DNA of 64,000 nucleotides. Source: Deltaproteobacteria bacterium (GTDB taxonomy: Bacteria; Myxococcota_A; Polyangia; Polyangiales; Polyangiaceae). Position numbers and translations under genes: made by a program. The notes below the pieces were generated by a model that was not told where the DNA came from, made no database searches, and saw nothing but the letters and a program-made list of their open reading frames with translations. The stretch is taken from the NCBI GenBank assembly GCA_016218915.1, contig JACRCQ010000071.1, positions 104,591 through 168,590 of the forward strand, written 5' to 3'. How positions within the stretch are numbered: the first letter of the stretch is position 1; the number at the start of each line of letters is the position of its first letter. Shown piece after piece: positions 43,610-52,519 of the stretch.

Positions 43610-45286
43610 TCAATAGTTCATGAAGGCCACGGTGAACGTGTCGCAGGTCAGGCCTGGCGTGGCGCGATAAACTTCGACGTACACCTGGCTCGGCGGCGCA
43701 GGGCTATCCGCGCAACACCCCGGGCCGTTGATGTACCCCGTCGCGGTCTCCCACGTGGTGGCGTCCTGCCCCTTGTTCGCGCCATCGGTGCATGACGCAA
43801 AGTTGGAGCACGTGGTTCTGACGTTCATTTTGAATTCAGTTCCGTGCGCGTCGGTCAGCGAAACCCTGAAATGATATGGGGTACCGAGCGAAGGTTTGGC
43901 AAAGGTCACCACGAACCACGCGCTGCCGTTTGCGGTGGGAATCCCTCCTGTGCGCGTGATCGGATTGGCCTGCGGCGTGTTGAGCGGAACCGAGACCGCC
44001 GTGCCCGCTCCGCATGCAGAGCCGTACGCCGCCATGTTGCATTCGCAGCCGTCGCCAATGGAGCTGTTGATGTCGAAGTGGTTCGACTGGCACGTGTTGA
44101 TCTGGCAGTTGCCTTGCGCGCAATCCCAGGCCGCCACGTACTGCGCCGCCGGATACTGCACCGTACAAGCGGTCGTAGCGTTCATCTCGTCGACCGACCC
44201 GTTGCAGTTGTCGTCCTTGTTGTTGCAGATCTCCGGCTTGTCCCCTGGATTCACCGTGGGATTGCACTTCGGCGAGCCTGCCTGGCAGTACGACGACCCG
44301 ACGTCGCAGATGCCCAGAAGACCCGTGCTGCAGGGCTGCCCGTTGACCGAGCCCGGATCGTCGATCGTCCCGTTGCAGTCGTCGTCTATGCCGTTGCACG
44401 TCTCGGACTGCGCCTGGTAGGTCTGCGGGCACTGGATCTGCCCGGCGGTGCACACGCTGACGCTCTTGCCGCATGGCGTGTTGGGATTCTGCCCGGGCAC
44501 GGAGCAGGCCACGCCCACCCCGGGCAACGACCCGTTGTCGATCGACCCGTTGCAGTCGTCGTCGAGCCCGTTGCAGACCTCGCCCTTGGGCGCATTGAGC
44601 CCCACGCACTGCACCGAGCCGTTCGTGCAGTGGGTGATTCCGGCCTTGCACAGGCCGAGCAGGCCGGTGTCGCACTGGGTGCCGCCGCCCGGATCGCCTT
44701 CATCCACGTTGCCGTCGCAGTTGTTGTCGGTCCCGTCGCAGACCTCCACCCCTGGAAGCTCGTTCTGCACGCACTTGATCTGGCCATTGATGCATTGCGT
44801 GGTGCCTGCGGAGCACACGCCAGGCTTGCCGGTCTGGCACGTCTGGCCGCCGCCCGGATTGCCCTCGTCCACCTGGTTGTTGCAGTTGTTGTCCAGGCCG
44901 TCGCAGACCTCCGGGTTGCTCGAGCACGGCCCAGCCTCTGCGTCGGACGCATCCTTGCCCGCATCCGAGCCGCCGGCTCCGCCATCCTGGTCCGGCGTCA
45001 CGTCGCCCGAGGCCTCGACCGGCACGTCGGGCTTGGCATCGCTCGCATCGGCGCCCGCTTTGCCCGCAGTGCCTCCGGAGTCGCCGCCGTCCGCCTTGCT
45101 GCCAGCGCTTCCGCCCGTGTCCCCGGGACCGGTGTCCCCTTGATCTCCGCCCGATCCTCCTACCGGAGGATAGGCCGTGTCGTCACCGGAACCGGATGCC
45201 GAGCAAGCGGCCATCCACCCGAGGAGAGCCATGGTGCCAGTGGCTGCGAACAACCGGACGCCAACTCCACGACGATGAGCACTCAT
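43610..45286 (-). CDS. MopE-like Cys-rich lipoprotein
   Basis: 558 residues. The N-terminal signal (MALLGWMAAC) gives a putative lipobox (MAAC). After a Gly/Asp/Ala-rich linker come five MopE-type metal-binding repeats with cores CDGLDNNC, CDGTDNNC, CNGLDDDC, CNGIDDDC and CNNKDDNC, each followed by a VDEG-like acidic turn. About 160 C-terminal residues form a beta domain with a few cysteines. Such repeats occur in surface or secreted proteins of myxobacteria. Its place inside the radical SAM operon makes it a candidate substrate or a surface carrier. Confidence 0.8.
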   Translation of the reverse strand: MSAHRRGVGVRLFAATGTMALLGWMAACSASGSGDDTAYPPVGGSGGDQGDTGPGDTGGSAGSKADGGDSGGTAGKAGADASDAKPDVPVEASGDVTPDQDGGAGGSDAGKDASDAEAGPCSSNPEVCDGLDNNCNNQVDEGNPGGGQTCQTGKPGVCSAGTTQCINGQIKCVQNELPGVEVCDGTDNNCDGNVDEGDPGGGTQCDTGLLGLCKAGITHCTNGSVQCVGLNAPKGEVCNGLDDDCNGSIDNGSLPGVGVACSVPGQNPNTPCGKSVSVCTAGQIQCPQTYQAQSETCNGIDDDCNGTIDDPGSVNGQPCSTGLLGICDVGSSYCQAGSPKCNPTVNPGDKPEICNNKDDNCNGSVDEMNATTACTVQYPAAQYVAAWDCAQGNCQINTCQSNHFDINSSIGDGCECNMAAYGSACGAGTAVSVPLNTPQANPITRTGGIPTANGSAWFVVTFAKPSLGTPYHFRVSLTDAHGTEFKMNVRTTCSNFASCTDGANKGQDATTWETATGYINGPGCCADSPAPPSQVYVEVYRATPGLTCDTFTVAFMNY

Positions 45287-45347
45287 GAATCACCTCCTGG
45301 CAGGTTTACGCGACCCTCCATGGGCCGCATGGCGAATCCAAGCAGCA

Positions 45348-46298
45348 TCAAGGTCCCCGCGCGTCCGGGCTCGACCCGGTCACGCGTCGCACGATTGCAT
45401 CCTTGTCCACGAACAGCGGGGCGAGCTCTGCCGCCTCGTATCCGTGCCCCATCTCGAACAGCCCGGCGCAGATCGAATCGAGGCTGCACACCTCGCACAC
45501 CGGGGCTTTGTGGTGCCGGAAGCTGGTCTGGCGCACGGTCCCCTTCTCATCGAGGAAGTGGATCATGCGCTCCTCGCGTTTGATGATCTTGCGGGTCTCG
45601 GTCGAGGCCCAGGCGAATTCGGCCATGTAGCACAGCGGCACGCGCTCCACGCGAAACGTCTTGCCCGCCGCAGCCAGGATTCGCAACGCGAGCGTGAGCG
45701 ACACCTCCATGTCCGCGAGGCGGTGCAGCACCTCACGATTCGTCTCCGCCCTTCCCATCGACGGATCGAGGTTGTTGATCACGACGTGATCCACGAACGG
45801 GAATCGGCGCACGATCATGCGGGCGAGCTCGTCGAGGTGGTCGCAGTTGAACCGGTTGATCACCGAGTTCAGGTTCACCGCTGCACCCCGTGCGCCCAGG
45901 TTGTCGATGGCCTTGCACGCGAGCTCGAACGACCCTTTCACGCCCGTGATCGCGTCGTGCACCTCTGCCCTGCTGGAGTACAGCGACACATGGAAGTGCT
46001 TGAGCCCGGCCTCGATGTAACGATCCGCAAGCTCGCCGTCCGCCAGACGCGACCCGTTCGTGATCATCCGCACGGACAGGCCCTTGCCGAGCGCGTAGCG
46101 CACCACCTGCGGAACGATCTCGGACAGGGACGGCTCGCCGCCGGTCAGGATCACTCCCTCGTAGTCGCGGGCTGCGAAGTCGTCGATCTCGCGACATGCG
46201 GTCTCGAAGTCGAGCACGTAGGGAGTCTCGGGATTGGAGCAGATTCGGCAATACTGGTTGCAGTGCCGAACCAGCTGCATGTACCCGAGGTTCGCCAT
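45348..46298 (-). CDS. hxsC: HxsC-like radical SAM protein
   Basis: 316 residues from the ATG at 46298, 2 bases after the upstream radical SAM stop. The cluster cysteines are Cys13, Cys17 and Cys20 (CNQYCRIC), with ILTGGEPSL following. The stretch ending PFVDHVVINNLDPSMGRAE resembles the HxsC family. C-terminal APVCEVCSLDSICAGLF adds three cysteines, perhaps for a second cluster. Expected role: partner of the HxsB-like enzyme in post-translational modification. Confidence 0.7.
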   Translation of the reverse strand: MANLGYMQLVRHCNQYCRICSNPETPYVLDFETACREIDDFAARDYEGVILTGGEPSLSEIVPQVVRYALGKGLSVRMITNGSRLADGELADRYIEAGLKHFHVSLYSSRAEVHDAITGVKGSFELACKAIDNLGARGAAVNLNSVINRFNCDHLDELARMIVRRFPFVDHVVINNLDPSMGRAETNREVLHRLADMEVSLTLALRILAAAGKTFRVERVPLCYMAEFAWASTETRKIIKREERMIHFLDEKGTVRQTSFRHHKAPVCEVCSLDSICAGLFEMGHGYEAAELAPLFVDKDAIVRRVTGSSPDARGP

Positions 46299-46300
46299 GG

Positions 46301-47164
46301 CTAGCGCCCCTCCGATGCTGGCTCGAACAGGTCCGGGAACAGCTCGCGCAGAGCTTGTCCGGAAAGCCGATCGCGCCCACGGTCTTCGGTGAGCGCCGGA
46401 CGCGCGCGCTCCACGACCAGGGCTGCCTGTGCATCCTTCAACGACATCGAAGCCTCGGGCTCTGCCGGCTCCTGGCCTCCCACGAAGTCCACGAATCCCA
46501 GCGCCTCGTCGGCCACGACCTCGAAGAACACCGGCACACCGAGCTGGTCTCCCACCAGACGCGCTTGCTGAAGATGCTGCGCGGCAAGCACGGCTGCAGG
46601 CACGAGGCGCTGCTGCAGCTCCAGGGCGCGCCCCACCGGATGCACGCGTCGCAAGCGAAGCGCGCGCGCACCCAGCGCGTGGACCACGCGCACGATCTCG
46701 GACAGGTGCCGCAGGTTCGATCGCGTCACCACGGTCGTGACCGACACGGACATGCCTGCAGCGACCGCGTTTGCGATGCCACGGACCGTCTGCTTGAAGG
46801 ATCCGGACACAGCCGTGTGGTAGTCGTGCATCGGAACCGAGGAGCCTTGCAGCGAAACCTCGAGCGCGCTCACGCCTGCCTGGGCCAGCTCTCCCGCGTA
46901 GCGCGGGTAGGCGAGCATGCGGGCATTGGTCTGCACCACGATCGCCTGGGCCCCAGCCTGCCGCGCGCGCACGCAAATGCCTGGCAGCCGCGGATCGAGC
47001 GTGGGCTCGCCGCCCACCACCGCAACGCGTGCTCCCGCGGCTGCGCTGAGCACCTGCTGCACGTAGACGTCGTCGACCTCCCGGATGCCGTTGCATCGCT
47101 CGAGCGCCTGCGAGCAGAACACGCAGGCGTTGTTGCAGCGGGGCGAGAGCTCGACGAGCAGCAT
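46301..47164 (-). CDS. Third radical SAM protein of the operon
   Basis: 287 residues. Cluster cysteines are Cys10, Cys14 and Cys17 (CNNACVFC), followed by AVVGGEPTLDP. No SPASM cysteines are seen at the C-terminus. The middle (SLQGSSVPMHDYHTAVSGSFKQTV cut in two by eye into radical-SAM half-barrel strands) follows the same plan as the HxsC-like neighbour, suggesting a divergent paralogue. The C-terminal 70 residues are unusual. It starts 10 bp after the signal-peptide gene. Confidence 0.72.
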   Translation of the reverse strand: MLLVELSPRCNNACVFCSQALERCNGIREVDDVYVQQVLSAAAGARVAVVGGEPTLDPRLPGICVRARQAGAQAIVVQTNARMLAYPRYAGELAQAGVSALEVSLQGSSVPMHDYHTAVSGSFKQTVRGIANAVAAGMSVSVTTVVTRSNLRHLSEIVRVVHALGARALRLRRVHPVGRALELQQRLVPAAVLAAQHLQQARLVGDQLGVPVFFEVVADEALGFVDFVGGQEPAEPEASMSLKDAQAALVVERARPALTEDRGRDRLSGQALRELFPDLFEPASEGR

Positions 47165-47174
47165 GGCTGTCCGG

Positions 47175-47699
47175 TCAGAACCCGCGCATCACCTGGTCTG
47201 GGTGACGACGAAGCCGCTCGCGCAGGGTGAGCATGCCGGCAACGGGCACAGCGTGCTCGTTGGCGCGCACCACCTCGGCGACTGCCATGGCCGCCAGCCC
47301 GTGATCCTCGAGCGTCGCGGCTGAGCCATCGCCTTCATTGGCAACGAAGATGTCGTACAGATCCGTGCAAGCAGGAGGCTTGGGCGCGGACTGGCGCCGG
47401 TCTCGCTTGCAGATGTCCAGGTAGAAAAGCCTGTCGGAAGAGTCCTTGAGCTCCAGGGAGACGGCTCCGGCGCGCACGGCGAAAGTGCGAACCACGCGCC
47501 AGCTGCCCAGCGCCGAGCCGGCGACCAGGGGCGCGACCAACGCAGAGCCGGACTGCTCGGACGGGGCAGGCGCGCGGGGCGCCCTTGGGGCGCGAGCGCG
47601 CTTGGGCTCTGCGGCTGATGCGGCCACGGCCGGCACCAGCGCGGCTGCAGCACCCATCACGGCCATCATGCGACGTCGAGGCATCTTCAAGGTCTTCAT
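47175..47699 (-). CDS. Signal-peptide protein heading the radical SAM operon
   Basis: 174 residues. The ATG at 47699 is fixed by AGGAGGG seven bases upstream. The N-terminus PRRRMMAVMGAAAALVPAVA is a basic signal peptide with a twin-arginine look. The mature part begins with an Arg/Pro/Ala stretch, then a compact domain with YLDICKRDRRQ and a second Cys. It has no known motif. As the first gene of the operon and an exported small protein, it is a second candidate substrate for the radical SAM enzymes. Confidence 0.65.
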   Translation of the reverse strand: MKTLKMPRRRMMAVMGAAAALVPAVAASAAEPKRARAPRAPRAPAPSEQSGSALVAPLVAGSALGSWRVVRTFAVRAGAVSLELKDSSDRLFYLDICKRDRRQSAPKPPACTDLYDIFVANEGDGSAATLEDHGLAAMAVAEVVRANEHAVPVAGMLTLRERLRRHPDQVMRGF

Positions 47700-47811
47700 G
47701 CAACGGCCCTCCTGGTCGCGAGACGGAATGCAAGCCGCACAGACGATCGCGTTCGTCCGCGCAGCGGGCGCCTCGCTGTCCCGCATTCGGCACTAAGCAT
47801 CTGGAAAGACA

Positions 47812-47841
47812 ACTGTATCACGCGCGGTCCGACCCGAGCAA
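47812..47841 (-). promoter_or_regulatory. Candidate promoter of the radical SAM operon
   Basis: On the minus strand, TTGCTC (47841-47836), an 18-base spacer and TACAGT (47817-47812; 4 of 6). It lies about 110 bases upstream of the first ATG, in the only sizeable gap before the operon. Confidence 0.3.
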
Positions 47842-47851
47842 CTCGGCGCGC

Positions 47852-50485
47852 CTAGGCTTTCTCGAACTTGAACTTCTCGCCAGCGGTATCCACACGCACA
47901 GTGTCGCCTTTGACGTACTTGCCGGCCAGCAAGGTCTCGGCCAGCGGATCCTGCACGTGACGCAGAATCGCTCTGCGAAGCGGCCGGGCTCCAAAGGCAG
48001 GCTCGTAGCCGATCTCCACCAGCCGATCCTTGGCCGCGTCGGTGAGCACCACCTTGACCTGTCGATCGCTCAGCAGCTTCTCCAGCTTGCGCAGCTGGAT
48101 GTCGACGATGCCGCGGAGGTTGGGACGCGTCAGTGCCTGGAAGACCACGATGTCCTCCACGCGATTCAGGAATTCCGGACGGAAGAACGCCCGCAATTCG
48201 GTCAGGAGCACGTCGCGGACCGCGTCGCGCCCTTCCTCGCTCTCGAACAGCTTCGGCTCGGTTTCCAGGATCCGCTGCGCCCCGATGTTCGAGGTCATGA
48301 TCACGACCGTGTTCGAGAAGTCCGCCAGCCGCCCTCGCCCGTCCGTCAACCGGCCATCGTCCAGCACCTGCAGCAGCAGATTGAACACATCGGCATGCGC
48401 CTTCTCCACTTCGTCGAACAGCAGCACGCTGTAGGGGCGTCGCCGCACCGCCTCGGTCAGGAATCCCCCCTGCTCGCTGTCCACGTATCCAGGCGGCGCG
48501 CCCACCAGGCGCTGCGCCATGTGCCGCTCCATGAACTCGCTCATGTCCAGGCGGGTCATCGCCTGCTCGTCGTCGAACAGAAACTCCGCCAGCGCCTTGG
48601 CGAGCTCGGTCTTGCCCACGCCGCTCGGCCCCAGGAACAGGAACGAGCCGATCGGCTTTCCGGCATCGCGAAGCCCCACGCGCCCCCGACGGACCGAGCG
48701 GCTCACGGCCCGTACGGCCTCGTCTTGTCCGACGACTCGCTGCGTCAGCCGGTCTTCCATGCGAACGAGCTTGTCGGTCTCTGCCTCGAGCATCTTCTGG
48801 ACCGGGATGCCGGTCCACTCGGCGAGCGTGGCTGCAATGTCCTGATCGGTCACGAGGTTGGAGCCTTCGGTGCCGCCTCCGACGCGTTGCACGGCCTGCT
48901 CCGCGGCAGCGAGCCTGCGCTCCAGATCCGGAATGGTGACGTGCTCCAGCTCGCCGAGTCGCGCGAAGTCGCGCTCTTTGCGCGCCTTCTCCAGAGCGGT
49001 CTGGGCTTCGGTCGACTCGCGACGCAGCACCTGCACGGCCGCGAGCGCCCCTCGGCGCGACTCCAGCGCGGCGCGCGCTTCAGCCACCTTCGGCTCGAGC
49101 TGCGCAGCTTCCGCTTTCAACGATTCACGCACCTTGACGCTCGCTTCGTCGTCGTCATCGGCCAGCGACGTCTCCTGCGCGCGCACGGCCTCGAGCCTCC
49201 GGATCAGGTTGTCGAGCTCTGCCGGAACCCCCTCGATCTCCACGCGCTTGCGCGCCGACGCCTCGTCGAGAAGATCGATCGCGCTGTCAGGCAGCGCGCG
49301 ATCCTGCACGTAGCGCTTGGCAAGCTGCACGGCTGCCACGATCGCGGCCTCGCCGATGCGCACCCTGTGATGCTCCTCGTAGCGCGTCGCGATCCCGCGA
49401 AGCATCTCGATCGCCTGCGGCACCGCAGGCGCATCTACGGCCACCAGCGTCACACACCGCAGCAGGGCCGCATCACGGTCCTGCATCTTGCGGATGCCTT
49501 CGGGCGTCGTGGTTCCCAGGAAGCGAACGTCTCCGCGCGCCAGCACCGGCTTGAGCAGGTCTCCCACGCCCGCGCCCGTGGCGCCCTGCCCCAGCAGAGC
49601 ATCGAAGTTCTCCACCACCAGGATCGCATTGCCATGCGCAGCATCCGCTGCGAGCGCCTCGATGAGACGCTTGACCCGCTCCTCGAGCTCGCCACGAAGC
49701 TTGGCGCCGGCCACGATCGCGCCGGTGTCGAACTCGAGCATGCGCAGGTCGGCGAGGTTCGCAGGCACGTCGCCGTCGCGCACGCGCGCTGCCAATGCGC
49801 GGATGATCGCCGACTTGCCGACCCCGGGCTCGCCCACGATCAGCGGGTGGTTCTTGCCCCGCCGCTCGAGGATCTGCAGCAGACGCCGCACCACGCCGTC
49901 ACGCCCGATGACCGGATCGACCTTGCCCGATCGCGCGAGAGCGACCAGGTCCCGCGTGAAGCTAGCGACCGCATCTGCGAGCTTCGAATCCGCGCTCTTG
50001 GCCGTGCTCGTGGTCCGGGGCACGGACTTGAGCGCAGCCATGTGCGGGCGAAACGCGCCGGGCCCGATATGGAAGGCTGAGAGCACGTCGCCCGTGGCCC
50101 CGCCGATCTCCTGCGACAGCGCGTTGAGGAGATTCTCCAGGCCGACCTCCTGCACCTTGTCCCGATCCGCCTCGCGCTCTGCGCGCGCCATCATGTCGAG
50201 GAATCGCTGCGACAGATAGGCGACGCCCGCGGCAGAGCGCGGAAGCCTGCGCAGCGCGGTCTCGGCTGCGGACATCACTTCCGCGGGCTCAGCGCCGGCT
50301 TTGCGAAACACTTCGGCAATGCCCGGGTCTCGATCCAGCGCGCGAACCATGAAATGGAGCGGCTCGACCTCCCCGTGCTTGCGCTCGTCGGCCAATCCCT
50401 GCGCTCCGGCCACCAGCGCCTTGGCCTCTGCCGAGTACCGATCCAACTGCAACGTGGTTTCCTGGTCTTTTGTGGTGCCCGCCAT
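47852..50485 (-). CDS. ClpB-like AAA+ ATPase with degenerate first ATPase domain
   Basis: 877 residues, ATG at 50485. The order is a Clp-N-like domain (1-150), AAA+ domain 1 (about 180-400), a shortened coiled-coil middle region and AAA+ domain 2. Domain 1 keeps Walker A (GEPGVGKS, 218-225), but Walker B reads ILVVEN (Glu292, Asn293) instead of the usual Asp-Glu. Its pore loop is GAKLRG with Leu for Tyr, and one of the two arginine-finger positions is Cys344. Domain 2 looks intact (GPSGVGKTE, VLLFDEVEKAH, TSNIGA), though its pore loop is GYVDSEQGG. Probably a specialised unfoldase, not the housekeeping disaggregase. Confidence 0.85.
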   Translation of the reverse strand: MAGTTKDQETTLQLDRYSAEAKALVAGAQGLADERKHGEVEPLHFMVRALDRDPGIAEVFRKAGAEPAEVMSAAETALRRLPRSAAGVAYLSQRFLDMMARAEREADRDKVQEVGLENLLNALSQEIGGATGDVLSAFHIGPGAFRPHMAALKSVPRTTSTAKSADSKLADAVASFTRDLVALARSGKVDPVIGRDGVVRRLLQILERRGKNHPLIVGEPGVGKSAIIRALAARVRDGDVPANLADLRMLEFDTGAIVAGAKLRGELEERVKRLIEALAADAAHGNAILVVENFDALLGQGATGAGVGDLLKPVLARGDVRFLGTTTPEGIRKMQDRDAALLRCVTLVAVDAPAVPQAIEMLRGIATRYEEHHRVRIGEAAIVAAVQLAKRYVQDRALPDSAIDLLDEASARKRVEIEGVPAELDNLIRRLEAVRAQETSLADDDDEASVKVRESLKAEAAQLEPKVAEARAALESRRGALAAVQVLRRESTEAQTALEKARKERDFARLGELEHVTIPDLERRLAAAEQAVQRVGGGTEGSNLVTDQDIAATLAEWTGIPVQKMLEAETDKLVRMEDRLTQRVVGQDEAVRAVSRSVRRGRVGLRDAGKPIGSFLFLGPSGVGKTELAKALAEFLFDDEQAMTRLDMSEFMERHMAQRLVGAPPGYVDSEQGGFLTEAVRRRPYSVLLFDEVEKAHADVFNLLLQVLDDGRLTDGRGRLADFSNTVVIMTSNIGAQRILETEPKLFESEEGRDAVRDVLLTELRAFFRPEFLNRVEDIVVFQALTRPNLRGIVDIQLRKLEKLLSDRQVKVVLTDAAKDRLVEIGYEPAFGARPLRRAILRHVQDPLAETLLAGKYVKGDTVRVDTAGEKFKFEKA

Positions 50486-50566
50486 GATGAGGGCTAAACT
50501 ATCATTCCTTGCCGTCGGGTCAGCACGCCTTTGTGCTGCCCCGTGCCACTGCACAAGGACTCAGCC

Positions 50567-50824
50567 ATGGCCCGCGTAGAGCTCTACAGCACGCCCACCT
50601 GCCCCTACTGCATCATGGCCCGCGCCCTGCTGCGCAAGAAGAAGGTCTGCTTCGAGGAAATCGACGTAGCGAACGATCCGCGCAAGCGCGACTGGCTGCG
50701 CACCGCGACCGGACGCCACACGGTCCCGCAGATCTTCATCGGCGGAACCCCCGTGGGCGGCTACGACGATCTGGCTGAGCTGGAGGCCAAGGGAAAGCTC
50801 GACGCGTTGCTCGCAGGGACGTGA
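50567..50824 (+). CDS. Glutaredoxin
   Basis: 85 residues from the ATG at 50567. The dithiol active site CPYC is at residues 12-15, with TVPQIFIGG (cis-Pro and glutathione-binding loop) and GGYDDL following. The protein is a glutathione-dependent disulfide reductase of standard length, of GrxC type. It is divergent from the clpB-like gene, about 80 bp apart. Confidence 0.93.
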   Translation: MARVELYSTPTCPYCIMARALLRKKKVCFEEIDVANDPRKRDWLRTATGRHTVPQIFIGGTPVGGYDDLAELEAKGKLDALLAGT

Positions 50825-50833
50825 GCAGACGCG

Positions 50834-51601
50834 TCAGGGGCCAACCTTCACCGGCTTGCCCGCGGTCGGCATCTCCCGCAGCAGGATGAAGGTGTCGATG
50901 TTGTACTTCGCAGCCACGACCGATGTCGCCAGGTCGAATGCATGTCCCCATTCGACGCCTTCGTCAGCGGAGAAGTAGAAGATGGTCGACGAGCACGAGC
51001 CGATCTCCTTGGACCACATCTCGTGCATGGCGGAGAAGTCCGGGCCAGCCATTCCTTTGGGGTACTTCTTCGCCATGCCCCCCTTGATGTGCCAGAAGGT
51101 CGGCGCAAAGTCCTTGAGCACCATGCCCGCGTAGGTGCAGGGCTGGGCCTTTTTCGCATACAGAGTGTCTGGCGTGAGCGTCAGCTGACCAGGGAACGTC
51201 CCGCGCGGCTTGGTGAGCACCTGGATCGTCTTGGCTCCGCCGTCGAACAGCGCGTAGACAATCGTGGTCACGTCCGGAACCTTGTTGTTGCGCGCAGCGT
51301 TGAGCACGACCTTGTCAGCGCTGGCGGTCGGGTACTTCGCGATCATGTTCTTGAGCGCGGTCGCGTAGGAAGGGACGTTCAGCAGCAGGTCATCCATGCC
51401 CATCTGAACGTGGGTCGCATCCAACGTCACCTCGGGCATCTTCGCCGGCGCCGGGGGAGTGGAGGCGGCCGCGGGGGTGGACGCGGCTGCGGCTGCAGCG
51501 TCCGGCCCGGCCGTGGGCTTCTTCGGCTCATCACAGGCAGTGCTCGCCAGCGCGGACAACAGGGCAGCGATCGCCAACAGGGTGCAGTTCCGTGCGCTCA
51601 T
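50834..51601 (-). CDS. Lipoprotein of unknown function
   Basis: 255 residues. The signal peptide LLSALASTAC gives a good lipobox. A Pro/Ala/Thr linker is followed by a domain of about 190 residues; its YALFDGGAKTIQVLTKPRGT region faintly recalls ExbD/TolR-type folds, which is not enough for a call. It has three cysteines in the mature domain. It is probably separate from the next lipoprotein gene, about 100 bp away. Confidence 0.7.
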   Translation of the reverse strand: MSARNCTLLAIAALLSALASTACDEPKKPTAGPDAAAAAASTPAAASTPPAPAKMPEVTLDATHVQMGMDDLLLNVPSYATALKNMIAKYPTASADKVVLNAARNNKVPDVTTIVYALFDGGAKTIQVLTKPRGTFPGQLTLTPDTLYAKKAQPCTYAGMVLKDFAPTFWHIKGGMAKKYPKGMAGPDFSAMHEMWSKEIGSCSSTIFYFSADEGVEWGHAFDLATSVVAAKYNIDTFILLREMPTAGKPVKVGP

Positions 51602-51703
51602 GGCGCGGGAGTCTAACGCACCCGGGCCTGGGACGTCACGGGGGCGTGATCGTGCACGCCGGGTCAGAGCAGGGGATTCGGGAGAAAGAAGCGGCGCGCG
51701 CGG

Positions 51704-52519
51704 CTACTTCGACAGCTGGCAGTAGGGATCGAAGGGGCTGTAGATGTGTACGGATCCGCAGGTGTAGTCCAGGGTCCCAGCGTCCTTGCCCGGGCCAGGG
51801 ACGCACAGCTTCGAGGCGCAATCGGAGTCCGCGCCCGCTGTGCAAGCCTCTCCATCCGCGATCTTCGACTGGCACAGGCCTTCAGTGCCCCCTGAGGCGA
51901 TCACGCACAGAAACTCCTCAGCGCACGGTTTCGAGGCGCTGCATGCGCCGCCAGCGACCGGAGCCTTGGCGCAGATCTTGTCCGCGGCGGTGCAGTAGTA
52001 GCCCTTCTCGCACGTCTTGTCGTCGGCACTGCAGTCCTCACCTGCTGCCACCTCGTCCGGAACCTCGCACTTGCCCTTCACGCACTGCAGCTTGGCGTCC
52101 AGATCGCAATCGGTCAGCTTCGTGCACTGAGCGCCGGTCCCGCCATTGCCGCCGAACACGATGGTGCAGGCAGCCGTGATCGCTGCTTGCTCGGTGCCGG
52201 AGAGCTGTCCGTCGTCGTAGGCCGTTTCGTAGGCCTTGACGCAGTCCTCGGCGACCGCAGGGCGGTAGGTGCCCGTGTTGATGACCTTGCAGGTGTCAGC
52301 CTGCAATTTGACCGGGCAGTTGTCCTTGCTGCCCGCGCACGCTGCCACGAACTTGTCGGTGCAAATCGCCTTGGCAACGCCAGCGCAGAACGCCGGGGCG
52401 TCCGGGTACTTGTACGTGGGGCCGGGGTCCTGCGTCTTCTCCGTGCTGCTGCAGCCGTTCGTTGCCATCGCGCTGACCGCGATCGCGGCCGTCATCCAAA
52501 AGCGCAACTGCGTCCTCAT
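51704..52519 (-). CDS. Cys-rich lipoprotein
   Basis: 271 residues. The ATG at 52519 has GGAGG eight bases upstream. The signal peptide ends in MATNGC (lipobox TNGC). It contains many cysteines in repeated short modules (CTKLTDCDLDAKLQC, CSADDKTCEKGYYC, CSASKPCAEEFLC), a pattern frequent in myxobacterial surface proteins. No enzyme motif is seen. A perfect hairpin lies 30 bases upstream. Confidence 0.72.
   Translation of the reverse strand: MRTQLRFWMTAAIAVSAMATNGCSSTEKTQDPGPTYKYPDAPAFCAGVAKAICTDKFVAACAGSKDNCPVKLQADTCKVINTGTYRPAVAEDCVKAYETAYDDGQLSGTEQAAITAACTIVFGGNGGTGAQCTKLTDCDLDAKLQCVKGKCEVPDEVAAGEDCSADDKTCEKGYYCTAADKICAKAPVAGGACSASKPCAEEFLCVIASGGTEGLCQSKIADGEACTAGADSDCASKLCVPGPGKDAGTLDYTCGSVHIYSPFDPYCQLSK

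Noticed and set aside
47585..50080. An 831-codon plus-strand frame opposite the clpB-like gene
   Set aside because: Antisense shadow of a clearly coding AAA+ gene.
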